Of a stretch of DNA of 64,000 bases, positions 42,454 to 49,630 are shown piece by piece. The first letter of the stretch is position 1; each line of letters starts with the position of its first letter. The stretch spans positions 1-64,000 of the forward strand of contig JAXHNP010000008.1 of NCBI GenBank assembly GCA_034520365.1, written 5' to 3'. The notes beneath the pieces were generated by a model. The model saw nothing but the letters and a program-made list of their open reading frames with translations. It had not been told where the DNA came from and did no database searches. A program made the position numbers and the translations under genes. Source of the DNA: Desulfobacterales bacterium (GTDB lineage Bacteria > Desulfobacterota > Desulfobacteria > Desulfobacterales > Desulfosalsimonadaceae).

Positions 42454-44199
42454 TCATGAGCGGGCCGATCCACCGTCTGCCTGCCGGGGCAGCCGCCGCT
42501 CCAGTTCTTTGAGCGAAATCAGGCCCCGCAGCACTTTTTTAAGCCCGTCATAGGCCATATTTTCATAATTATATTCCCTGGCTTTTTGGTGCATTTCCGA
42601 TTTGGCCGCATGGGCGGTGGCCAGTTCTTTTAATGCGGAAGTGACTGAAAGAAACTCATAGATGCCAATGGAGCCTTGAAATCCGCTATGCCGGCAATAG
42701 ACGCATCCGGATTCCTTCCAGGCCGGGACTTCGGCGTTTTTGTCGGCAATAAACATCTCCTGAACCGCATCTTCAGGCAGCAGGTGTTTTTCCTTGCAGT
42801 GATCGCAAAGTCTGGCTGCCGGCTGCTTTGCCACAACCCCCGTCACCAGGCTGTCAAGGCCCAATTCCATTGCCCGGGATAAGGCCTGAAAAGTATCATC
42901 CGCCGGCATGCCGGCAATAACAAACTGCTCAGACGGGTCAAGCCCCAGCAGCAGATCTGTCAGCTCCGGATCATCCATGTTTTGGATGTATATCATCCTG
43001 GGATGCTGATTCAGGCAGGATTCGAGCAGCGCCCGGCGCGTCCCCCCGGCTTCCGGGTTGATCTGGTATTGCTCCACGCCTTTCATCAGATACCGGATAT
43101 CATCTTCAATGCTTAAATATTTGCCTTTGCCCGAGGCAAATCTTGAGAGCATGGCATAGGCAATAGGGGCGGCATCAGCAGGCTTTGGGGTCGCAATCAG
43201 GAAAATACCGCTCGCCTTATCCAGCTGCCGGGCGATAAACTGCTGGAGCTTTTTGGACATATACAGATCCGGCAGATCCGGAAGCCTGGAAAGGGGCGTA
43301 CGATCCATGAGTTTCAGGAAATACTTTTCCCCGCTGTCCGTGGGCAGGCTTAAAAATTGGATATCGTATTTTTTGCCGGGCGTGGGGAAAAGGATGCGGC
43401 TGTATTGCGGGTCCGCTGATTCTTTGTCTGCTAATTTGGCCAGTTTTTTTAAATTGGCGGCAAGGCTTCGGTGTACCGGCGGATCAATCAGAAATTTTTC
43501 TTTAAAGCTCTGGTCCTGCACAAAATAGACCTGGGCACCATCAGTTCCGGGTTCAATCAGTATTTCGCTGGCGCCCTCCATAATACCCACCAGGATAATG
43601 GCCACGTGCAGCTGGTTGATGGATTCCTCACCGGCGATTTTTTTGAGTTCTGAAAGGGTAATCCGCTGGGATGCGGCCAGTGCCCTGGCGGCGGAAATTT
43701 TGTTTAAAAAATCCTGGAGAAAGGCATTGGTCTGATACTCCTGCTCAATGGCCCATTCAATATCCTGGGGCAGGGCGAAAACCAGGTTCACCGGCCCGCC
43801 GATGCGGCGCTCAATCTCCCTTGCCACTTTTTTGCTTTGCGGGGCGGCGGTGGCCACAGTGATGGTCTCCCCCATTTGATAAACCGGGATGGCGTAATAT
43901 TCCCGGGCGAACCATTCCGGAAGGCGCCGGACCACATTCGGCTGGAAAAGGGTTTTTTCAAGGTCCACGTGGGCAATACCGATGGAGTTGCACCATATCT
44001 GACAGAGCTCCTGTTTGGACCCGTATCCGGTCTGGATAAGAGTCATCAGGACATCTAAGGCGTTGCCGTCAAATTCGGTCAAAAGATCCTGAATGAAATC
44101 CTCCGGCAAAATTCCCTGGGTTTTAAGCCGGCCGAGGAATTCAGGGTTTTTAATTTTGGGCCGTTCCGGGGTGCGGGCAGAGACCATGGGGTCAGTCAT
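42454..44199 (-). CDS. GspE/PilB-family protein with degenerate ATPase site
   Basis: A 581-residue protein related to type II secretion/type IV pilus ATPases. The N-terminus (about 20-150) is a MshEN/GspE-N domain (LCQIWCNSIGIAHVDLEK, IPVYQMGETITVATAAPQ). The C-terminal half keeps the family outline, including the four-cysteine zinc motif LCDHCKE (near 462) with CVYCRHSG (near 495). The Walker A motif GPTGSGKT is replaced by ATPKPADAA (near 336) and Walker B by YIQNMDDPE (near 403), so it should not hydrolyse ATP. The start at 44199 is chosen because it overlaps the previous small gene by eight bases. Possible role: c-di-GMP or signal receptor, not motor. Confidence 0.82.
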   Translation of the reverse strand: MTDPMVSARTPERPKIKNPEFLGRLKTQGILPEDFIQDLLTEFDGNALDVLMTLIQTGYGSKQELCQIWCNSIGIAHVDLEKTLFQPNVVRRLPEWFAREYYAIPVYQMGETITVATAAPQSKKVAREIERRIGGPVNLVFALPQDIEWAIEQEYQTNAFLQDFLNKISAARALAASQRITLSELKKIAGEESINQLHVAIILVGIMEGASEILIEPGTDGAQVYFVQDQSFKEKFLIDPPVHRSLAANLKKLAKLADKESADPQYSRILFPTPGKKYDIQFLSLPTDSGEKYFLKLMDRTPLSRLPDLPDLYMSKKLQQFIARQLDKASGIFLIATPKPADAAPIAYAMLSRFASGKGKYLSIEDDIRYLMKGVEQYQINPEAGGTRRALLESCLNQHPRMIYIQNMDDPELTDLLLGLDPSEQFVIAGMPADDTFQALSRAMELGLDSLVTGVVAKQPAARLCDHCKEKHLLPEDAVQEMFIADKNAEVPAWKESGCVYCRHSGFQGSIGIYEFLSVTSALKELATAHAAKSEMHQKAREYNYENMAYDGLKKVLRGLISLKELERRLPRQADGGSARS

Positions 44200-44359
44200 G
44201 TTTTCTCTGTTTCCTCTTGAGGTTCTCAATCATGAGCTCGGTAATGGTCTGCTGGGAGATGTTTTTGTCCTGGCGCTCGTCCGGATGCTGATGATTGATA
44301 TCCTCACTAATTTCTTTGCGCATTTTTTTGAGATCGTATTTTTCCATCACCTGTATCAT
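44192..44359 (-). CDS. 55-residue charged protein in the signalling operon
   Basis: A short frame starting MIQVMEKYDLKKMRKEISED and ending ENLKRKQRKHD. A strong GGAGGA site lies six bases before the ATG. The protein is helical and highly charged (many Lys/Glu/Arg), with no cysteines and no membrane segment. Its stop overlaps the start of the GspE-like gene (ATGACTGA arrangement), so coupling is very likely. I recognise no family; an adaptor or anti-sigma-like peptide are only guesses. Confidence 0.7.
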   Translation of the reverse strand: MIQVMEKYDLKKMRKEISEDINHQHPDERQDKNISQQTITELMIENLKRKQRKHD

Positions 44360-44380
44360 AGAAATCCTCCGGACGAATGA

Positions 44381-44776
44381 CTATTGCATGGCTTCGCGAT
44401 AGGCCCGCCAGATCTTTCGGATCACATCTTTAATCTCATCAATGGGCAGGTCTTTTCGTACAAATCCGGCTGCGCCCAGCTGCATGCAGTCTTCAATGGT
44501 GTCTTTGTCCGCAAGGGAGGTGATCATAATGACAAAGGCATTGGGATGCTTCTCCCGGATTTCAGCCAGCGCTTTTTTTCCGGATTTGACCGGCATGTTG
44601 ATATCAAGCAGCAGCATGTGGGGCTTTAATTGAAAATACTGGGTGACGGCGTCCTTGCCGTTTTGCGCCTCTCCCGCAACTTCGCAGTTCATGGACTCCA
44701 TGACGGATCTCAGGAGACGGCGGACATGATCCTCGTCTTCGACAATCAGAACGCGCGGCTTTTTTTTGGGCGGCAT
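44381..44776 (-). CDS. CheY-like single-domain response regulator
   Basis: A 131-residue stand-alone receiver. Acidic pocket VEDEDHV (residues 11-17), phospho-acceptor in HMLLLDINMPVKSG (near residue 58), the conserved Thr/Ser in ITSLAD and the lysine in GFVRKDLP are all present. It has no output domain, so it acts by protein contact. It is the first gene of the four-gene operon that ends with the REC-kinase at 41304. Confidence 0.9.
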   Translation of the reverse strand: MPPKKKPRVLIVEDEDHVRRLLRSVMESMNCEVAGEAQNGKDAVTQYFQLKPHMLLLDINMPVKSGKKALAEIREKHPNAFVIMITSLADKDTIEDCMQLGAAGFVRKDLPIDEIKDVIRKIWRAYREAMQ

Positions 44777-44870
44777 TGTAAAACCGTTCCTCGCTGCGGG
44801 AGCTCGTTTAATGCCAGGGCAAATTTGTTTCTGACGACAAACCCAAAGATTATGGGCTTTTTGCCCGAAC

Positions 44871-44940
44871 GGTCGGCGCGGTGGCCGACCCTACGACGGG
44901 CGGGCTCACCCCTTGCGTAGGGCAGGCCACCGTGCCTGCC
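44871..44940. repeat. REP-like pair, second locus
   Basis: GGTCGGCGCGGTGGCCGACC CTACGA faces GTAGGGCAGGCCACCGTGCC (split here to show the two units). The layout (two units in opposite orientation, spacer of about 15 bases) is the same as at 522-605. Confidence 0.75.
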
Positions 44941-44954
44941 TAATAAATACAGAA

Positions 44955-44986
44955 CCTTGTCCCGCCATCATCACGGCGGGACAAGG
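44955..44986 (-). terminator. 12-bp stem-loop downstream of htpG
   Basis: CCTTGTCCCGCC and GGCGGGACAAGG pair perfectly around an eight-base loop, 79 bp after the htpG stop. On the minus strand it is followed by TTCTGTATTTATT, a broken T-rich tract, so it is a plausible but not ideal terminator of htpG. Confidence 0.6.
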
Positions 44987-45064
44987 AAAAGTCATCAAAA
45001 TAATTATAAAAAATTTATAGCAGCGTAAAGAAAAAAATGCAATATCAGATGAGGGAAAAACGCC

Positions 45065-47008
45065 TTAAGCCGCAATCCCCTTGGCCATCAGCTCACCCAC
45101 CATCTTGCTGAACCGGGCGGGGTTTTCGACTTTCCCGCCTTCGCTCACCACCGCCAGATCCAGCAGCAGCCGGCTGTAATCCTTCAGGGTTTCGTCATCC
45201 GCATTGTTCTCATGCAGGGCCTGGATTTTTTCAAGCAGCGGATGATTGGGGTTTAACTCAAGAATCCGCTTGGTCTTGGGCACGGACTGGCCGGAGGCTT
45301 TAAGCAATTTTTCCATGTAGGCGCTCAAGTCATAAGTATCCCCGGACAGGCAGGCCACGGATTCCTTTAAATGTGAGGAAGGCTTGACATCCTTGATTTC
45401 ATCTTCCAGGTAGGATTTGATTTTTTCAAACAGGCCCTCATACTTGGTTTTGGTCTCCTCGTCCACCTGATCAAGCCCCAGGTCCCCTTTTTCCGCGCTT
45501 TTGAGCTGTTTGCCGTCATATTCCGGCATGGCCTGGAGCACAAACTCATCCACCGGATCGGTCATCAAAAGCACTTCATAGCCTTTCTCCTTTAATGCCT
45601 CCAGATGGGGGCTGTTCAAGAGGGTGGTGAGGTCGTCGCCGGTGAGGTAATAGATGAATTCCTGATCCGGTTTCATGTTTGCGACATAATCTTTTAAAGC
45701 GACCCATTTGCCCTCTGATTTCGAGGTTTTAAACCGGGTATGTTCAATGATTTTATCCCGGTTTTCAAAATCCGTATGAATACCTTCTTTAAGCACCACG
45801 CCGAATTCATTATAGAACTTTTCATACTCTTCGGCCTCCATATGGGCCAGTTTGTCCAGGATCTTTTTGGCTAAGTTTTTGCGGATATTTCGGACCAGGG
45901 CGTCCTGCTGAAGGATTTCCCGGCTGATATTTAAATTAAGATCCGGCGCATCCACCACGCCTTTAATGAACCGCAGGTACTCGGGCAGGATTTCCTTGCA
46001 GTCATCCATGATAAATACCCGGCGGCAATAGAGCTGAACCCCGTGCTGCCGGTCCGGAGAAAAAAGGTCAAACGGGGCCTGGGACGGGATGAAAAGCAGC
46101 GCGCTGTATTCGGTCACCCCCTCCATCTTGAGATGCAGGTGCGTGAGGGGCGGGTTCCAGTCATGGCTGATATGGGAGTAGAAATCCGTGTATTCCTCCT
46201 CTGAGATCTCCTTTTTATCCCTTGCCCAGATGGCCTTCATGGAGTTCAGGGTTTCTTCCACGATTTCCGTTTTCTTTTCCCCTTCAATCGGTTTGCCGTC
46301 CTTATCGAGCACCTGCTGATCTTTGGATTCGGCATCATCTTCCGATACCTCGCGCTCCACATCCATGACAATGGGGTAGCGGACAAAATCAGAATGCCGC
46401 TTCACCGTCTGGCGGATCGTCCATTCTTGTGTGAAATCCGGATCATCCGCATCCAGGTCCTTCAGCTTTAGGATCACATCCGTGCCCCGGGTCGGCTTAT
46501 CAGTCGCTTCGATGGTAAATGCGCCGTCCCCTGAGGATTCCCACTTGACCCCGGTCTCGGAATCTACGGACCGGCTGATCACGGTGACCGTGTCGGCCAC
46601 GATAAATGAACTGTAAAAGCCCACGCCGAACTGCCCGATCAGTTCCGGGGCCAGGGTGTCCTCTTTTTTGGATTTTTCAATGGCCTCCAAAAATGCCGCT
46701 GTGCCGCTTCGGGCGATGGTGCCCAGGTTTTCCACCATTTCATCATAGGTCATGCCGATCCCGTTGTCTGAGACGGTCAGGGTCTTGTTTTCTTTGTCCG
46801 GGATGATTTTAATTTTAAACTGGCTGTCATCGCCCAGAATGTCGGTGTCGGTCTGGGAACGGAAGCTTAACCGGTCAAGGGCATCCGAGGCATTTGAGAT
46901 CAATTCCCGCAGGAAAATTTCCTTGGTGGAATACAGGGAATTGATCACCAGATTCATAAACTGCTTGACTTCTGTTTTAAATTCATAGGTTTCTTTGTTG
47001 TGTGTCAT
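45065..47008 (-). CDS. htpG: chaperone protein HtpG (Hsp90)
   Basis: A 647-residue bacterial Hsp90. The GHKL ATP site is clear: FLRELISNASDALDRL (near residue 35), TLTVSDNGIGMTYDEM (near 74), GTIARSGT and GQFGVGFYS (near 124). The middle-domain catalytic arginine lies in the region LNLNISREILQQD (near 353). The length is slightly longer than E. coli HtpG (624), mainly by an acidic insert near residues 215-245. It is transcribed alone. I saw no CIRCE or clear sigma-32 box upstream. Confidence 0.97.
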   Translation of the reverse strand: MTHNKETYEFKTEVKQFMNLVINSLYSTKEIFLRELISNASDALDRLSFRSQTDTDILGDDSQFKIKIIPDKENKTLTVSDNGIGMTYDEMVENLGTIARSGTAAFLEAIEKSKKEDTLAPELIGQFGVGFYSSFIVADTVTVISRSVDSETGVKWESSGDGAFTIEATDKPTRGTDVILKLKDLDADDPDFTQEWTIRQTVKRHSDFVRYPIVMDVEREVSEDDAESKDQQVLDKDGKPIEGEKKTEIVEETLNSMKAIWARDKKEISEEEYTDFYSHISHDWNPPLTHLHLKMEGVTEYSALLFIPSQAPFDLFSPDRQHGVQLYCRRVFIMDDCKEILPEYLRFIKGVVDAPDLNLNISREILQQDALVRNIRKNLAKKILDKLAHMEAEEYEKFYNEFGVVLKEGIHTDFENRDKIIEHTRFKTSKSEGKWVALKDYVANMKPDQEFIYYLTGDDLTTLLNSPHLEALKEKGYEVLLMTDPVDEFVLQAMPEYDGKQLKSAEKGDLGLDQVDEETKTKYEGLFEKIKSYLEDEIKDVKPSSHLKESVACLSGDTYDLSAYMEKLLKASGQSVPKTKRILELNPNHPLLEKIQALHENNADDETLKDYSRLLLDLAVVSEGGKVENPARFSKMVGELMAKGIAA

Positions 47009-47077
47009 ATGTCGCTCCTCTTATATCTGATGAGTTATTCAAACGAGTTTTGATAAAGGCGGGAGAATATTTTTAAA

Positions 47078-47106
47078 TAAATTGGGATTGATTTGAAATT
47101 TGTCAA
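47078..47106 (-). promoter_or_regulatory. possible htpG promoter
   Basis: TTGACA (47106-47101) preceded by AAAAGGGGG, the same context as the tRNA-fMet promoter. The -10 element is weak (AATTTA after 17 nt). Distance to the htpG start codon is about 70 nt. Confidence 0.4.
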
Positions 47107-47116
47107 CCCCCTTTTA

Positions 47117-47280
47117 CGCTGATCACGGTAAATTTGTTCTATCTATTTTTCAGGCGGGCACGGTGGCCCGCGAGAATGCCGACATTTTGTAGGGTCGGCC
47201 ACCGTGCCGACCTTACATGCGAACAACCCCATGGCTATGGGGTTGTTCGCCAGAACAAATTCACCGTGTACGCTGATCGC
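47117..47280. repeat. compound mobile-like element with inverted ends
   Basis: Outer ends CACGGTAAATTTGTTCT (about 47125-47141) and AGAACAAATTCACCGTG (about 47252-47268) are inverted copies, with ACGCTGATC beside both. Inside are a REP-like pair (47152-47215) and a perfect 12-bp hairpin GCGAACAACCCC/GGGGTTGTTCGC (47219-47250). The open frame through it is therefore not counted as part of the rhomboid gene. Confidence 0.7.
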
Positions 47281-47322
47281 TGTGCTTTTAATTTGAGTCG
47301 ATCAGTGATAAGTACTTTTAAA

Positions 47323-48192
47323 ATGATACAGCTGTTTGCCAATTTGTCATCCGAGCAGGCCAATATCTGCAGCCTGGTGCTCGCTTCAGCCGGTATTGCC
47401 CACCGGGTCAGAAAAGATCCATACGGGTGGGCGGTCTGGGTGAAAGCCGAGTCGTATGAGGCCGCCCATCAGGCCATGCAGGATTATTTTTACGAAAACC
47501 GCCAGCCCGCCGCCCACGACCCGCCGGAAAGCCGGCCGAGGTATGACAACCGGTTTGTTGAGGCTCTTTTTGCCGCGGTTTTTTTGATGGTATGGCATCT
47601 GGCCTTTGATGTCGCCGATGCCCATAAAATGGTAATTCAAAAATTCGGGGCAAATGCGGCCAATATATTGGACGGAGAGATCTACCGGGCGGTCACGGCC
47701 TTGATGATCCATTCGGATGCCGCGCACCTGGCCGGCAACATGGTGGGGATCGTGGTATTCGGCACAGCCGTGGCCGCAGAAACCGGCTGGGGGCTTGGGT
47801 GGCTGATGATTTTGGTTTCCGGGATTTCCGGGAACTTCTTAAACGCCATGCTCTATGAATCCGGGCACCTTTCGGTGGGCGCATCCACATCGGTCTTCGG
47901 GGCGCTTGGTATTCTTGCCGGATACCAGGGGATACGCAGATTCCGGGCCCGGCGAAACCGGCTTGCCGGGCTGGTGCCGCTGGCATGCGGGCTGGCGCTT
48001 TTGGGCTTTGTGGGTTCCGGGGAAAACGTGGATATCATGGCCCATCTGATGGGGTTTACGACCGGCATCGCAATGGGTGCCGGCTATGTGTTTTTGTTCC
48101 GGATGCCGCCCAATAAGTATGTTCAGGCCGGCTCCCTGGGTCTGGTGCTGACGATTATTTTTCTGGCATGGGGGATAGGGGCTGGTGCATAA
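47323..48192 (+). CDS. rhomboid-family intramembrane serine protease
   Basis: A 289-residue GlpG-like membrane protease. Residues 1-60 form a small cytoplasmic domain (MIQLFANLSSEQANICSLVL) of the kind found in bacterial rhomboids. About six membrane segments follow. The serine is in SVGASTSVFGALG (near residue 190), where the usual GASG is GAST; the histidine is in IMAHLMGFTTG (near 247) and the HxxxN motif in HSDAAHLAGN. The start at 47323 is chosen because the upstream frame is a repeat element. The substrate is unknown. Confidence 0.87.
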   Translation: MIQLFANLSSEQANICSLVLASAGIAHRVRKDPYGWAVWVKAESYEAAHQAMQDYFYENRQPAAHDPPESRPRYDNRFVEALFAAVFLMVWHLAFDVADAHKMVIQKFGANAANILDGEIYRAVTALMIHSDAAHLAGNMVGIVVFGTAVAAETGWGLGWLMILVSGISGNFLNAMLYESGHLSVGASTSVFGALGILAGYQGIRRFRARRNRLAGLVPLACGLALLGFVGSGENVDIMAHLMGFTTGIAMGAGYVFLFRMPPNKYVQAGSLGLVLTIIFLAWGIGAGA

Positions 48193-48208
48193 GCCAAAAG
48201 GAGTATGA

Positions 48209-48760
48209 ATGAAACCGCTTGCCAACCTTTTGTTTGAAGCCAAAATGTTAAAAGATATCCCCCGCGCGGGGTTTGCCTTTCTGGGCGCCGGCAATGAGTC
48301 GGTGGCCGCCCATTCCTTTGCCGTCACCTTTATCGCCTATGTCTTGTCCCGCATGGTGCCGGAAGTTGATGCCCACCGGCTGATATCCATGTGTCTGGTT
48401 CATGATTTGCCGGAAGCCCGGATCGGAGATCAGAATTACGTGAACAAGCAGTATGTAAAGCCGGATGAGGCCCAGGCAGTGGCGGACTGTACCCGGCAGT
48501 TGCCCTTTGCCGAGGATTTGTCCGGATTGATTGATGAATTCAACGAGCAGATTACCCCGGAGGCAAAGCTGGCCCATGATGCGGACCAGCTGGCCTTTAT
48601 CCTGGATCTCAAGGCGGTAAAGGATATCGGGGGCAAAACGCCGGATAAATGGCTTCCGGTGGTCAAGGATCGGCTGAAAACCGATTTCGGCAGAAAGCTG
48701 GCCGAAGAAATTCTGCAGACCGAATGGGATGCCTGGTGGCGGGATAACTATTACGAATAG
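48209..48760 (+). CDS. HD-domain hydrolase (YfbR/5'-nucleotidase-like)
   Basis: A 183-residue HD phosphohydrolase. Metal ligands lie in VAAHSFAVTFIAY (near residue 32), LVHDLPEARIGD (near 68, the HD pair) and LAHDADQLAFILDLK (near 127). This spacing fits the HD_3 group, which includes 5'-deoxynucleotidases. It starts 17 bases after the rhomboid gene on the same strand and is likely co-transcribed; a functional link is not known. Confidence 0.85.
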   Translation: MKPLANLLFEAKMLKDIPRAGFAFLGAGNESVAAHSFAVTFIAYVLSRMVPEVDAHRLISMCLVHDLPEARIGDQNYVNKQYVKPDEAQAVADCTRQLPFAEDLSGLIDEFNEQITPEAKLAHDADQLAFILDLKAVKDIGGKTPDKWLPVVKDRLKTDFGRKLAEEILQTEWDAWWRDNYYE

Positions 48761-48913
48761 CGGCTTTTATAAAAGCCTGAAGCCTTATAGCCTTATAGGA
48801 AAGTCCTTGATAATTATTTATTTTTCGTGTTAACATTATTGTTTATGTAAAAAAAATCAGGCGGGTTGGGATTTTCCTGGTGCTGTCTGAGCAATGGATG
48901 ACGGATAAGAACC

Positions 48914-49609
48914 ATGCAGCTTGATTTGCAAGAATTTGCGGAATGCCTTGATATGCCCCCGAGTACGGTGGAGCGGTGGATTCGTCAGGGCCGTATTCCG
49001 GTCCGGAAAAGAGCCAATGTCTGCGAGTTCAGCCAGCCATTGATCGAGAAATGGGCAGAGGCCAACCATCTGAAGTTTGTTCCGCCGGGTGAGAACAGGC
49101 ATCCGGAGGCAGAAGAAACAAATGAGGCGCTCGATGATCTGCCATCGGTCATGCGCCGGGGCGGGGTGTTCTATGATATTGAAGGCAAAAGCGTATCCGG
49201 GATGCTCTGGTCAGCGGTGGAGAAGGCGCCTTATTTTGAAGCGCCCGAGCAGAAAAAGGCGCTTTATGAGAGTCTTATGGCGCGGGAGGAGATGATGTCA
49301 ACCGGCATCGGCAAGGGGGTTGCCATTCCCCATCCGCGCACGCCCATGACCGAAAATGAAATTCCGGCATTTATCAGCACCTGTTTTCTGAAAAGACCGA
49401 TCGACTATCAGGCCATTGATAAAAAACCGGTGTTTGTTCTGTTTGTCCTGGTCAGTCCGTCAGCCAAACTCCATCTTCACCTGCTGGCCCAACTCTCCTT
49501 TTGCCTCCGGGATGAGTCGTTTCTGAAGCTGCTGGGCAAATATCCGACCCCTGAGGAGTTGTATGCCAATATCGCCGAATTTTCCGAGCGTATCGAATCT
49601 TCTGCCTGA
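48914..49609 (+). CDS. HTH protein fused to PTS EIIA (PtsN-like) domain
   Basis: A 231-residue fusion. Residues 1-55 are an excisionase/MerR-type helix-turn-helix (LDMPPSTVERWIRQGRIPVR). Residues about 85-228 are a fructose/nitrogen-type EIIA domain with the phospho-histidine in GVAIPHPRTP (near residue 138) and HLHLLAQLSFCL. The EIIA domain has its active histidine, so phosphorylation by EI/NPr-type proteins should be possible and could control DNA binding. It lies upstream of a CLC transporter and may be its regulator; this is inference. Confidence 0.85.
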   Translation: MQLDLQEFAECLDMPPSTVERWIRQGRIPVRKRANVCEFSQPLIEKWAEANHLKFVPPGENRHPEAEETNEALDDLPSVMRRGGVFYDIEGKSVSGMLWSAVEKAPYFEAPEQKKALYESLMAREEMMSTGIGKGVAIPHPRTPMTENEIPAFISTCFLKRPIDYQAIDKKPVFVLFVLVSPSAKLHLHLLAQLSFCLRDESFLKLLGKYPTPEELYANIAEFSERIESSA

Positions 49610-49630
49610 GACAGACGGTACGCCGTATAA

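Noticed and set aside
47009-47110. CIRCE or sigma-32 control of htpG
   Set aside because: No TTAGCACTC/GAGTGCTAA pair and no convincing CTTGAA...CCCCAT boxes were found upstream; a weak sigma-70-like promoter fits better.
47134-47322. An N-terminal extension of the rhomboid protease
   Set aside because: It runs through a REP-like pair and a hairpin that recur elsewhere, so it is a repeat read as protein.
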